A stretch of DNA of 64,000 nt from assembly GCA_023382055.1 (NCBI GenBank), contig JAMCQN010000013.1, forward strand, positions 1-64,000, in the 5' to 3' direction. Of this stretch, positions 35,962-44,598 are shown in pieces. Position numbers and translations under genes: made by a program. The DNA is from Chloroflexota bacterium (GTDB taxonomy: Bacteria > Chloroflexota > Anaerolineae > J036 > Brachytrichaceae). Each line of letters begins with the position of its first letter. The stretch's first letter is position 1. The notes under the pieces were generated by a model. It ran no database searches and was not told the origin of the DNA. It saw only the letters and a program-made list of their open reading frames with translations.

Positions 35962-36981
35962 TCAACGATTACCGAATAACGCCATGCCGACTCCGACCAG
36001 GCCGCTCAATATCGCGATCAACCAGAAACGTTGCACGACCTGTGTTTCGCTCCAACCCAGCAACTCAAAGTGGTGGTGGATCGGAGCCATCTTAAAAAGG
36101 CGCTTGCCCTTGGTCAACTTAAAATACCCGACCTGCAGCATGACGCTTAGAACCTCGGCCACCGGAATGATCGCGATGATGGGCAGCAGCAGCCATTGCC
36201 CGGTCATGAGCGCGACCACGCCCAGCGCGCCGCCCAGCGCCTCACTGCCGGTGTCGCCCATAAACAGGGCGGCCGGGTGCACATTGAACCACAGGAAACC
36301 CAGCAGCGCGCCAACAGTCACCATGCAGAACATGGTCAGGAATACCTGACCCTGTAAATATCCGATCACACCGTAAGCGACGTACATCACAACGCTGATC
36401 AAGGCGGCCAGTCCGTCCAACCCGTCGGCGAAATTAACCGCATTGGTGACGCCGACGATAATGAAAACAGCAATGGGTATCCACAGCAGGCCCAGCTCGA
36501 TCGGCACAGCCAGCCCCGGCACGCCCATACGGCTGATTCCCAGGTACAGGTTCATCACCACGGCGGCGATCAGCGCAATCACTACCTGGATAATCGCTTT
36601 GGTTCGGCCGCGCATGCCTTCACCGCGCCGCACGCCGCGCACACCCATGTAGTCATCGATTGCGCCCAGGATGGCATACAACAGCATCACGGTCATCGGC
36701 ACTACCAGCGACTTTCCGACAAGCACCACGCCGCCGAAGTTGAAGCCCACGCGGGCTGCGACGCGGGTGTACAGGTACATCGCCGAGATCATCACCAGCA
36801 CCGGCGCGATAAACATGATGCCGCCCATCGTCGGCGTGCCTGTCTTCACCTGATGCGACGACGGCCCTTCGATCCGAATCTGTTTGCCAATCCGCCAGTG
36901 TTTCAACAGGCGGATCAAGGGACGCCCGCATAAAATGGAAGCGAGGCAGGCCACGCTGGTCATGATCAAAGAAATATCCAT
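35962..36981 (-). CDS. mraY: Phospho-N-acetylmuramoyl-pentapeptide transferase
   Basis: Membrane enzyme that transfers phospho-MurNAc-pentapeptide to undecaprenyl phosphate, making lipid I. 339 aa with ten predicted transmembrane helices. Signature loops are GTPTMGGIMF, AIDDYMGVRG (acidic catalytic pair), TNAVNFADGLDGLAAL and IHHHFELLGWSE. It lies between murD and murF with gaps of 9 and 15 bp. Confidence 0.97.
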   Translation of the reverse strand: MDISLIMTSVACLASILCGRPLIRLLKHWRIGKQIRIEGPSSHQVKTGTPTMGGIMFIAPVLVMISAMYLYTRVAARVGFNFGGVVLVGKSLVVPMTVMLLYAILGAIDDYMGVRGVRRGEGMRGRTKAIIQVVIALIAAVVMNLYLGISRMGVPGLAVPIELGLLWIPIAVFIIVGVTNAVNFADGLDGLAALISVVMYVAYGVIGYLQGQVFLTMFCMVTVGALLGFLWFNVHPAALFMGDTGSEALGGALGVVALMTGQWLLLPIIAIIPVAEVLSVMLQVGYFKLTKGKRLFKMAPIHHHFELLGWSETQVVQRFWLIAILSGLVGVGMALFGNR

Positions 36982-36996
36982 CGTTTTGACGCTCTA

Positions 36997-38472
36997 TTAC
37001 ACCAAGCCGGCCATCTCCGCCAGACCGTTGACAATCTCTTCCATGCGCATCCCGCGCGAACCCTTCACCAGAATGACCGATTTCTCGCGCACCAGCTCCC
37101 GCAATACCGCCAGAGCCGCCGCGTTGTCTTCGACATGGCGCACGTGCTGCTCAGCCGCGCCGCAGGCAATAGCCTCCTCCGCAATCCATCGAGCGCGTTG
37201 TCCAACGCAAATCACATCGCGTGCTACCAGCGCGGCGCGGCAGCCCACGTTGCGATGAGCCTGCTCCTCTGCGTCGCCCAGTTCCAGCATGTCGCCCAGC
37301 ACCGCGATGTGCGGGCTGCCGTTGATCTCCTCCAACAGGTTTAGCGCCGCCAGGGTCGACTCCTCGCTGGCGTTGTAGGTATCATCCAGCACCAGTGATC
37401 CGAACGGGCCTCCCGCCACCGCCAGGCGCAACTGTGGCGCCGGCGTCAGGAATCCCTCCAGGATTTCCTCCCAGGTCAGTCCTTCCACGCGCCCGACTGC
37501 CGCAGCGCGCAGAGCGGTATGCACGCTATGCCTGCCCAGCAGCGGCACGCGCATCGGAAATGACTGTGCGCCCTGGTGTATCCGGAATGAAATGCCATCC
37601 AGCCCGTAACTTGCTATCTCGTCCGCCCATATATCAGCCCGCGGCGTCAATCCATAGGTCATGACTCTCGCTTTGGCGGCGGATGCCATGGCGCGCACAT
37701 ACTCGTCGTCATCATTCAGGATAGCCACGCCGTCGGCGGGCAATGCTTCAACCAGTTCCGTCTTTGCGAGAACGATGTTTTCAAGAGATCCCAATCGTTC
37801 CAGGTGAATGTGCGCGATCATCGTCACAACGCCGATGTGCGGCTTTGCCAGCGACGCAAAAAGCGCGATCTCGCCGCGCGTGTACATGCCCATTTCAATC
37901 ACCGCATACTCGTACTCCGGCGTCAACTTCAACAGCGTCAGCGGCACGCCAATTTCGTTATTCTGATTGCCTTCGCTTTTAAGCACCCTGTAGCGCTTGC
38001 TCAAAACCTGCGCCGTCAACTCTTTGGTGGTCGTTTTGCCTATGCTGCCCGTAATACCCACCACGCGCAAACCGGGTGAAAACCTGTCCCGCCAATATGC
38101 CGACAGGCGCTGCAATGCGTCCAGCGTGTCGTTGACGCGTATGATGAGCGACGCGCCCTCCCGGTAACTGATCGCATCTGTCCTGGCGTTCATGGCAGCC
38201 TGGCGCACATCGACCCACACGGCGTCGGGGAAGTCGTCACGGGCGATATCCTCATGCACAAACACGGCGATCGCGCCGCGCCCCAGCGCATGTCCCACAA
38301 AATCATGGCCGTTGACTTTCTCGCCAGGCAGAGCGACAAACAGATCACCGCGCAGCACCTTGCGCGAGTCAATCACGACCTCATGCACCGGGTAGTTGGC
38401 TAACTCCGGCGCAAGTCGGTCTACAAGGCCCTTGTCGATCAAACTGGCAAAAACATCAGCTAGTGTCAACAT
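36997..38472 (-). CDS. murF: UDP-N-acetylmuramoyl-tripeptide-D-alanyl-D-alanine ligase
   Basis: Adds D-Ala-D-Ala to the UDP-MurNAc tripeptide. 491 aa. The N-terminal domain holds VIDSRKVLRGDLFVALPG, the ATP loop is GITGSIGKTTTKELTAQVL, and the C-terminal domain contains VLDDTYNASEESTLAAL, typical of MurF and not of MurE. No murE gene precedes it, although that is its usual neighbour. Confidence 0.97.
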   Translation of the reverse strand: MLTLADVFASLIDKGLVDRLAPELANYPVHEVVIDSRKVLRGDLFVALPGEKVNGHDFVGHALGRGAIAVFVHEDIARDDFPDAVWVDVRQAAMNARTDAISYREGASLIIRVNDTLDALQRLSAYWRDRFSPGLRVVGITGSIGKTTTKELTAQVLSKRYRVLKSEGNQNNEIGVPLTLLKLTPEYEYAVIEMGMYTRGEIALFASLAKPHIGVVTMIAHIHLERLGSLENIVLAKTELVEALPADGVAILNDDDEYVRAMASAAKARVMTYGLTPRADIWADEIASYGLDGISFRIHQGAQSFPMRVPLLGRHSVHTALRAAAVGRVEGLTWEEILEGFLTPAPQLRLAVAGGPFGSLVLDDTYNASEESTLAALNLLEEINGSPHIAVLGDMLELGDAEEQAHRNVGCRAALVARDVICVGQRARWIAEEAIACGAAEQHVRHVEDNAAALAVLRELVREKSVILVKGSRGMRMEEIVNGLAEMAGLV

Positions 38473-38542
38473 AGTCGGTTACAGCGAACTGCCGTCTGCG
38501 GCGGCCGGAGCCGCGCCAGCGTTGACGGCTGTGCGATTCTGA

Positions 38543-40276
38543 TTACTTGGCAGCCTCCTGGATTACGTCCGGCGGAATACCCAGGATCTGGGCGGTTCGT
38601 TCCGCTACGTCATGGAAAACCGGGAGCGCCGTCTTGGCGGCAAACTGGTCCGTACTAGGCTGGTCAAACTTGACCAGCACCGTGATGCGCGGATCCTGGG
38701 CCGGCAACCACCCGATATAAGTCACAATGGTCGTTTTCTGCGGAATTCCCCGCAGGTACCACGTCGCCGTGCCGGTCTTGCCCGCGACCGTGTAGCCTTT
38801 TGGCAGCGCGGCGGGGGTGGCCGTTCGCGTGGATTCCGCGATGACCTGCTTCAACTGATGAGCCGTATCGGCGGAGATGACCCGCTGTACCTGTACCGGC
38901 CGTTTGTTGATCACTTGACCGTCAGCCATACGCCACTGCTGCACCACGTAAGGCTGCATTAATACGCCGTCATTAGCAATGGCGTTGATCGAGTTCAATA
39001 CCTGGTATGGGGTCATAGCCATGCCCTGGCCGAAGCTATTCGTCGCCAGGTCAATCTTCGACCAGTTTGAATCAGCCGGCGTGCGTATCTCGCCCACCCC
39101 TTCATTACTCAGGTCGATGCCGCTTTTGCGCCCGACGCCGAATGACCGGAAACGCTGGTAAAAAAGGTCCGGTCCCATCCTGGCAGATATCTGCGCCGCC
39201 ACGACGTTCAATGAGTGTTGCAGGACGCCCAGAAGCGTGACACGGCCGTGCCCCGCAAAGTCCGAGTTGCGGATCACGACACCGCCGACCACGAACCGGC
39301 CGCTATCCTCAAAAACGGTTCGCGTGGTGATGATGCCCGCGTCAACGGCCGACGATGTTGTGAGCAGCTTGATGACCGAGCCGGGTTCATAGATGTCACT
39401 CACCGCTGCATCGCGCAGTTGCTTGGCTTTAGGCGTGCCCACGACATCCATGGCTTTATTGGGATCATAACCGGGATATGAAGCCGATGCCAGTATCGCG
39501 CCGGTGCGCGTCTCCATCACGATGATCGAGCCGCCATTAGCCTTGTAATCGGATACGCCTTTGGCCAGGCGCTGCTCGACGTAGTTCTGCAGGACGGAAT
39601 CGATCGTCAGCACCAGGTCGGCGCCTGGAACTGTCGGCGTCACGGTAATGAGGTCGAATGGACCGCGCTCATAGCGCACACCCTCCGACGCGGACAACTC
39701 GCGGTCGTAATATCCTTCGATGCCGGAGTAACCGCGCGGTTGCAGGCTGACGAAGCCCAGTGTCGGCCCGCCAATCGATCCCTGCGGATATTGGCGCGTC
39801 CAGGATGACTCGACCTGCACGCCTTCATACAGGACATCCTGCGCTGCAATCGTTGCGGTCAACTGGTTGGCAACCTGTGGCGGTACGTTCGCGTACAGGA
39901 TATTGGATAACGTCGGCGTGGGCAGCTTCGTATCTGCGATCAGGTTATCGATGCGATTCTGCACATCACCGAGGGGGTGCGAGAGGATCGGCGCAATCGC
40001 CGCGGCGGCAGCCTGTGCGGACTTGGTGTCGCTGATGATCTTGGTGTTGATGCGCACGATATAGGACTGCGTACTCACCGCCAGCACATTCCCGCTCCGG
40101 TCAAAAATCGTCCCGCGCGGCGATTGGCTCTGCACCACATTGAGCTGCTGGCTTTTGGCGCGCGGCGCCAGTGACGACGATTCCAGAACCTGGATCTGGA
40201 AGCTGCGCAGCAGAACCACCAGGACAGGCAGCATGATCACGACTGCCAATATGAAGAGCCGCCGCGGCGATATCAT
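38543..40276 (-). CDS. ftsI: Penicillin-binding protein, FtsI-type septal transpeptidase
   Basis: Class B PBP that crosslinks septal peptidoglycan, partner of FtsW. 577 aa. The N-terminal signal anchor (LFILAVVIMLPVLVVLLRSF) is followed by the pedestal domain (RGTIFDRSGNVLA) and the transpeptidase with S300-V-I-K303, S355-L-N357 and K500-T-G. No PASTA domains are present. Its start overlaps the ftsL-like stop by 4 nt (ATGA). Confidence 0.96.
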   Translation of the reverse strand: MISPRRLFILAVVIMLPVLVVLLRSFQIQVLESSSLAPRAKSQQLNVVQSQSPRGTIFDRSGNVLAVSTQSYIVRINTKIISDTKSAQAAAAAIAPILSHPLGDVQNRIDNLIADTKLPTPTLSNILYANVPPQVANQLTATIAAQDVLYEGVQVESSWTRQYPQGSIGGPTLGFVSLQPRGYSGIEGYYDRELSASEGVRYERGPFDLITVTPTVPGADLVLTIDSVLQNYVEQRLAKGVSDYKANGGSIIVMETRTGAILASASYPGYDPNKAMDVVGTPKAKQLRDAAVSDIYEPGSVIKLLTTSSAVDAGIITTRTVFEDSGRFVVGGVVIRNSDFAGHGRVTLLGVLQHSLNVVAAQISARMGPDLFYQRFRSFGVGRKSGIDLSNEGVGEIRTPADSNWSKIDLATNSFGQGMAMTPYQVLNSINAIANDGVLMQPYVVQQWRMADGQVINKRPVQVQRVISADTAHQLKQVIAESTRTATPAALPKGYTVAGKTGTATWYLRGIPQKTTIVTYIGWLPAQDPRITVLVKFDQPSTDQFAAKTALPVFHDVAERTAQILGIPPDVIQEAAK

Positions 40277-40629
40277 CGCCCGCCTCCACTCAGCGTTACC
40301 GTGGAAGAGACGACCGTCGCGGTCGGCTGTGACATCAGGAATTCCACCCTGTCGGGAACGGTATATCCCGCATCGCGCATGCGGCGATCCATCTCCAGCG
40401 GCGCTGTAATGTCACCAATCTGTTTCCACAACGAGTTAGTCTCATCGGTGATTTGCGCCAGTTGGGCGTCATAGGCATCCAATTGACGGCTCATCAAGGC
40501 AGTGTGGGTCGAAATGGCCAGCCACAATATAACCAGTGTGAATAGCAAAATGCCGCTGCAGACAGCCGCCATGAGCGCCTGCCGGTTCGACGGATATCGG
40601 AACTGCTTCAGCATTTGCATATGATTCAT
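40273..40629 (-). CDS. FtsL-like bitopic division protein
   Basis: 118 aa: short cytoplasmic N-terminus, one transmembrane helix (LMAAVCSGILLFTLVILWLAI), then a heptad-rich extracytoplasmic coiled coil (LMSRQLDAYDAQLAQITDET). FtsL has poor sequence conservation, so the assignment rests on topology and on position between rsmH and ftsI. It would form the FtsQ-FtsL-FtsB type complex with FtsQ from the same cluster. It overlaps ftsI by 4 nt. Confidence 0.75.
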   Translation of the reverse strand: MNHMQMLKQFRYPSNRQALMAAVCSGILLFTLVILWLAISTHTALMSRQLDAYDAQLAQITDETNSLWKQIGDITAPLEMDRRMRDAGYTVPDRVEFLMSQPTATVVSSTVTLSGGGR

Positions 40630-40679
40630 AGCAGACTGCAGATAACCACAAACCCGATCATTTTCGTGACGGCTCCCGA

Positions 40680-41588
40680 CTACGACAGCTTCTCGACTAC
40701 TCTCACTTTGGCGCTGCGCGCTCGCGGATTCGCCGCAATCTCTTCTTGAGAAGCTGTGATTGGCTTCCTGTTCACTGGAAGCGCCATCGCGTGCAACGAC
40801 TGGCCCTGCCCGAATCCGGGCTGGGGTTCCATATTCATCGTTGCATCGCGAAACGCCTGCTTCACGATTCGATCCTCCAGCGAGTGAAAGGTAATCACCG
40901 CCAACCTGCCGCCCGGCGCAAGAATCTCGAGCAACAGCGGCAGCGCCTCTCTCAACCGCCTTAACTCGTCATTAACCGCGATCCGCAACGCCTGGAATAC
41001 CTGCGTTGCCGGGTGAATGCGCCCACGGCTGCGCGCCACTCCTGCGACAGCATCGCGCAACTGCGCCGTCGTCGTCAACGGCCTGGCTTCCCAGATCGCC
41101 TCGGCCACCTGCCGGGCGCGCTCTACCTCGCCATACTCGCGCAACAACTGCGTCAGGCCATTCACATCGGAGGTGTTGATCAACGTCGCCGCTGACACAC
41201 CCCGGCTCGAGTCAAACCGCATATCCAGCGGACCATCGCGCATAAACGCGAAACCGCGCGTCGGGTCATCCAGTTGGTTCGACGACAAACCCAGGTCGGC
41301 TAATATGCCGTCAAAACCTTTGAACCCCAACTGCCGCGCTACGGAAGGCGCCTCATCCAACCATGCCTGCCGCAGGACCACGCGCGGGCCGAAACGGCTT
41401 AACCGCTCCGCCGCCTGTTGTATCGCGCGCGCATCAGCATCTGTACCGAGTACGCGGCCATCCGGTGCGCTGGCCTCCAATATCCCTTCGGCGTGGCCTC
41501 CGCCGCCGACGGTGACATCCAGATAACATCCGCCGGTTCCGGGCTTTAGTGCGTTAATAACCTCGCCAAAAAGAACGGGTGTATGCAT
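40680..41588 (-). CDS. rsmH: 16S rRNA (cytosine1402-N4)-methyltransferase
   Basis: Methylates C1402 in the ribosomal P site. 302 aa, usual length. Motif I is YLDVTVGGGGHAEGIL, LADLGLSSNQLDDPTRGF is the family hallmark, and AVITFHSLEDRIVKQAF is near the C-terminus. It lies 9 bp after mraZ in the standard order. Confidence 0.97.
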   Translation of the reverse strand: MHTPVLFGEVINALKPGTGGCYLDVTVGGGGHAEGILEASAPDGRVLGTDADARAIQQAAERLSRFGPRVVLRQAWLDEAPSVARQLGFKGFDGILADLGLSSNQLDDPTRGFAFMRDGPLDMRFDSSRGVSAATLINTSDVNGLTQLLREYGEVERARQVAEAIWEARPLTTTAQLRDAVAGVARSRGRIHPATQVFQALRIAVNDELRRLREALPLLLEILAPGGRLAVITFHSLEDRIVKQAFRDATMNMEPQPGFGQGQSLHAMALPVNRKPITASQEEIAANPRARSAKVRVVEKLS

Positions 41589-41597
41589 CTGTCGATC

Positions 41598-42026
41598 TCA
41601 GATTCCCAGTTTGGCCCAGATGCTCTCCTGCGCAGCATGCTCAGCGATCTCCGACCGCGCACGCTGCCACTCTTCAGGGCTCCACATCTCTATGAACTTA
41701 CCAACACCGACAATGACTACGTCTGCACTGATACTTGCATATTGACGCAGCAGCTCCGGTACGATGATGCGCCCCTGTTTATCCGGAATAGCATCATTCG
41801 CGTTCACAAACAGCAACCGGCGCAGCGTCGCAGCGTCGCGCCCTGTCAGCGGCAGGTGATTTACCTTTTCCGCCAGGAGTTCAAACTCGGCGCGTGGATA
41901 GATCAGCACGTAGTGATCCATCCCGGCTGTCATGACCACACCCTGCTGCAGTTCCGAGCGGAACTTGGCCGGCAGCGTGATGCGGCTTTTGTCGTCGAGC
42001 GAGTGTCTGAACTCTCCTAAAAACAT
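41598..42026 (-). CDS. mraZ: Transcriptional regulator MraZ
   Basis: AbrB-like DNA-binding protein that represses its own division cluster. 142 aa with two SpoVT/AbrB-type repeats: the first near HSLDDKSRITLPAKFR, the second near NDAIPDKQGRIIVPELL. It is the first gene of the long minus-strand run. Three GTGG repeats spaced 10 bp in its leader are its probable operator. There is no strong ribosome binding site before the ATG. Confidence 0.97.
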   Translation of the reverse strand: MFLGEFRHSLDDKSRITLPAKFRSELQQGVVMTAGMDHYVLIYPRAEFELLAEKVNHLPLTGRDAATLRRLLFVNANDAIPDKQGRIIVPELLRQYASISADVVIVGVGKFIEMWSPEEWQRARSEIAEHAAQESIWAKLGI

Positions 42027-42083
42027 GGCTGATACCAGTTGGACTCTTGCACCGAAGGAGTCAGTGGAACTGACTTACATGTG

Positions 42084-42109
42084 CTCCACTTTACTCCACT
42101 TCCTCCCAC
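42084..42109 (-). promoter_or_regulatory. MraZ operator: three direct GTGG repeats
   Basis: On the minus strand the sequence reads GTGGGAGGAA, GTGGAGTAAA, GTGGAGCACA. The GTGG cores start exactly 10 bp apart, so MraZ subunits would dock on one face of the helix. Repeats of this kind upstream of mraZ are the known MraZ-binding sites in several bacteria. The site lies just after the predicted transcription start. Confidence 0.8.
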
Positions 42110-42121
42110 CTATGGTTTCCG

Positions 42122-42150
42122 ATGATACTCCGAACGTGTTTATATCGCAA
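42122..42150 (-). promoter_or_regulatory. Candidate promoter of the mraZ-led cluster
   Basis: TTGCGA (42145-42150) and TATCAT (42122-42127) are 17 bp apart on the minus strand, matching consensus at 4 and 5 of 6 bases. The predicted start near 42115 is 6 nt before the MraZ repeats. The rest of the 362-bp divergent region to 42388 holds one palindrome and no gene. Confidence 0.55.
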
Positions 42151-42224
42151 GTAGAAAATAGAATCACCGGCGTATCTGTGATATCCTTCTTTGGATAATT
42201 TAAAGTATGTACTTTGAATCCAAT

Positions 42225-42243
42225 TAGAATATGTCATATTCTA
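42225..42243. repeat. 19-bp AT-rich palindrome in the mraZ/exporter divergent region
   Basis: TAGAATATG and CATATTCTA flank a single central T. It lies about 75 bp upstream of the mraZ -35 and about 145 bp upstream of the exporter gene, so it could be an operator for either. No matching regulator gene is adjacent. Confidence 0.5.
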
Positions 42244-42388
42244 CATGACAATACGCTTTTCAGCCAAGAATTTGCAAAGATTCCAGTTAGATAACTGACG
42301 TGAGGAAAACGATCACAGCATCTGCCGCTCAGAACTGACACACGCACGAACGCCTTTGCATTCCGGTGGGATAATCTCGACCTGCATC

Positions 42389-43318
42389 ATGGATATTTTT
42401 GGAATTCTCGTCCTGGCCCTGATCTGGGGCTCGTCGTTTCTTTTTATCAAAATCGGCTTGAACGGCGGCATGTCGCCGTTGCTGGTGGCAACCTGGCGGC
42501 TTGCAGTCGGCGCCGCCGTGATGTGGGGGATCGTGGGGGTGAGACAGCTCATCGCTCCCGCTACATTCAAACAGCCGGCGCCAACCGGGCGTGCTACCTG
42601 GGCCAAGATCGCGATCGTCGGTCTAGTCAACAACGCGATCCCGTTTGCTTTGATTGCATGGGGCGAACAACGCATCAGTTCCGGCCTGGCATCGATTTTC
42701 AACGCATCGATGCCGCTCTTCACGGTGATCGTGGCTCACTTCTTCACACACGACGACCGCATCATTCCGTTGAAAGCCGCGGGCGTGTTTGTCGGCCTGG
42801 CCGGTGTGGCGGTGGTCATCGCGCCAACCGCAGGGGATTTCAGCGGAGAGTTGCTGGGCAGTCTTGCGGTGATCGTCGCCTCGTTGTCCTATGCCGCAGC
42901 CACCGTATTCGTGAAGAAGAACCTGACCGGCGCAACAGATCCCATCGCTACAGGAGCAGGCCAACTGGTCACAGCATTGGTATGGCTGGCGCCCCTGGCG
43001 CTGCTCACCCATGCGACGGCCAACATCGGCGCCCTGCCCGTATCAGCCATGCTGGCTGTCACAGTACTCGGTTTCTTCGGCACCGGTCTGGCCTATGTGA
43101 TCTATTACCTGATCATCCAGCGCGCCAAAGCCTCGCAGTTGTCACTGGTCACCTATCTTCTGCCGGTGACTGCGCTGATCTACGGCGCGGCGTTTCTCAA
43201 CGAACAGGTGACGCCGTTCGCGTTGATTGGTTTCGTCTTGATCGTGGCGGGCATCGCGCTGGTGAACCGGGCCAATAACACCGTGCAGAGCATTCCCAAG
43301 CCCGGCGCTGCCCGCTGA
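42389..43318 (+). CDS. EamA/DMT-superfamily transporter
   Basis: 309 aa with ten predicted transmembrane helices in two EamA repeats. The first repeat begins FGILVLALIWGSSFLFIKIG with the family GSSF motif, and the second begins GSLAVIVASLSYAAATVFVKK. Members export small metabolites or drugs, but substrate cannot be predicted here. The ATG at 42389 lacks a ribosome binding site and has GATAAT 13 nt upstream, so the transcript may have almost no leader. Confidence 0.9.
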   Translation: MDIFGILVLALIWGSSFLFIKIGLNGGMSPLLVATWRLAVGAAVMWGIVGVRQLIAPATFKQPAPTGRATWAKIAIVGLVNNAIPFALIAWGEQRISSGLASIFNASMPLFTVIVAHFFTHDDRIIPLKAAGVFVGLAGVAVVIAPTAGDFSGELLGSLAVIVASLSYAAATVFVKKNLTGATDPIATGAGQLVTALVWLAPLALLTHATANIGALPVSAMLAVTVLGFFGTGLAYVIYYLIIQRAKASQLSLVTYLLPVTALIYGAAFLNEQVTPFALIGFVLIVAGIALVNRANNTVQSIPKPGAAR

Positions 43319-43341
43319 CGGCAGCGATTGCCGGAAATGAA

Positions 43342-43369
43342 GCAGCCCGTACATTGCTGTGCGGGCTGC
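43342..43369. terminator. Hairpin between convergent exporter and oxidase genes
   Basis: GCAGCCCGTACA pairs with TGTGCGGGCTGC, with one G-T wobble, around a 4-nt loop. It lies between two stop codons 73 bp apart. There is no long T-run on either strand. Confidence 0.6.
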
Positions 43370-43391
43370 GAGCACACCAACGACATGACGG

Positions 43392-44432
43392 CTATTTGAC
43401 CACGATGGCCGTGACCATGCCAAACATGCCGTTTGAGGACTCCGCATGGCTCAAGATATGGCAATGGAAAGCCCAGATGCCGGCAGTATGCGCGGTAACG
43501 ATCACATCCCAGCGTTGGCCGGGCGCGATGTTGATCGTGTCGCAGTAATACGGATTCGGCAGGTTCCAGCCGTCCGCAGCGAAGACCAACTGCTCCAGCC
43601 CATGCAAATGCATCGGATGGATCATTAAGCCCTCGTTCATGTAACGAATGCGGATCTTTTCGCCCAGCTTTGCCACAATCGGCTGTGTATAAGGAAAGCC
43701 TTTGCCATTCAAGGTGAACCCGCCTACGCCATCATTCAGGATCAGGGTGTAATCGCTGTCAAAGGCTGGATCCTTTGTCTTGTCCTTGCGATCGACGATG
43801 AACGGGCCAAGCAAACCGCGCGTCACTTGCTCAGTCGAATTGTGATGCGAGTGATACATGCTTGATCCGACATTCCTGGCCGTAAACTCGTAAGTGAAGG
43901 ACTGTCCGGGCTTGATCGGCGGTTGCGTAATGAACGGGACGCCATCCATGTTGTTCGGCACTGCCTGCCCGTGAAAGTGCACCGCTGTGCTCTGCATTTT
44001 CAGTTCATTCTTCACTATGACCCGTACCTGGTCGCCTTCCGTAACGCGCATTTCAGGACCGGGTACTGTGCCGTTGTACACCATTGCATCAGCCATCGCC
44101 CCGCCGCCGGCGTCCCACTTGATTTCAGTGCATGAGATATTGAACTCCTTGACGCCACCAACGACCTTCGGCTCCAACTTATTCCCATAGAACCTGGGAT
44201 CCTTGCCGATGTTATCCAGAAACTTCTTAATGCCCGCCTCGTGCATGGCATCCATGTCGACCATGGTGGCCACCGGTTCGGGGGTCATGGCTGCCATATC
44301 TTCATGAGGGGCGGTTGTTGCTGTGGGACTGACCGGGGCAACACCGGCTGCACAGGCGGCTGCGCCTAAACCAATACTCGCAATGCCTGCCAACTTGATA
44401 AATTCTCGACGCGACTTCAACTTTACATCCAT
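43392..44432 (-). CDS. Two-domain multicopper oxidase, Tat-exported lipoprotein
   Basis: 346 aa with two cupredoxin domains. The signal has a twin-arginine motif (SRREFIKLAG, R8-R9) and a possible lipobox ending at C27 (GAAAC), so it is probably exported folded and lipid-anchored. All copper motifs are present: AVHFHGQ, MYHSHHN, HPMHLHG and HCHILSHAE with a following Met as axial ligand to the type 1 copper. This is the small laccase/nitrite-reductase-like architecture, which would act as a trimer; the complete trinuclear set favours an oxidase over a nitrite reductase. Substrate is unknown. GAGGAGAGG precedes the ATG. Confidence 0.9.
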   Translation of the reverse strand: MDVKLKSRREFIKLAGIASIGLGAAACAAGVAPVSPTATTAPHEDMAAMTPEPVATMVDMDAMHEAGIKKFLDNIGKDPRFYGNKLEPKVVGGVKEFNISCTEIKWDAGGGAMADAMVYNGTVPGPEMRVTEGDQVRVIVKNELKMQSTAVHFHGQAVPNNMDGVPFITQPPIKPGQSFTYEFTARNVGSSMYHSHHNSTEQVTRGLLGPFIVDRKDKTKDPAFDSDYTLILNDGVGGFTLNGKGFPYTQPIVAKLGEKIRIRYMNEGLMIHPMHLHGLEQLVFAADGWNLPNPYYCDTINIAPGQRWDVIVTAHTAGIWAFHCHILSHAESSNGMFGMVTAIVVK

Positions 44433-44584
44433 GATAAATACCTCTCCTCTATATTCTCTACAACCAACCTGCCCGTTACAAGCTATATCAATACTCCTGC
44501 GCGGTCACAGCCTGACGGTACTACAAGTGAAGTGTAGAGATCGGCAGACAGGAAGCAAATGTTAAATGTCACTAATATTCATGT

Positions 44585-44590
44585 GATAAT
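44585..44590 (+). promoter_or_regulatory. Candidate -10 box of the coiled-coil gene
   Basis: GATAAT lies 8 nt before the ATG at 44599, with TTAAAT 17 bp upstream. There is no Shine-Dalgarno sequence, so the mRNA is probably leaderless. Confidence 0.4.
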
Positions 44591-44598
44591 CTTCCAGT

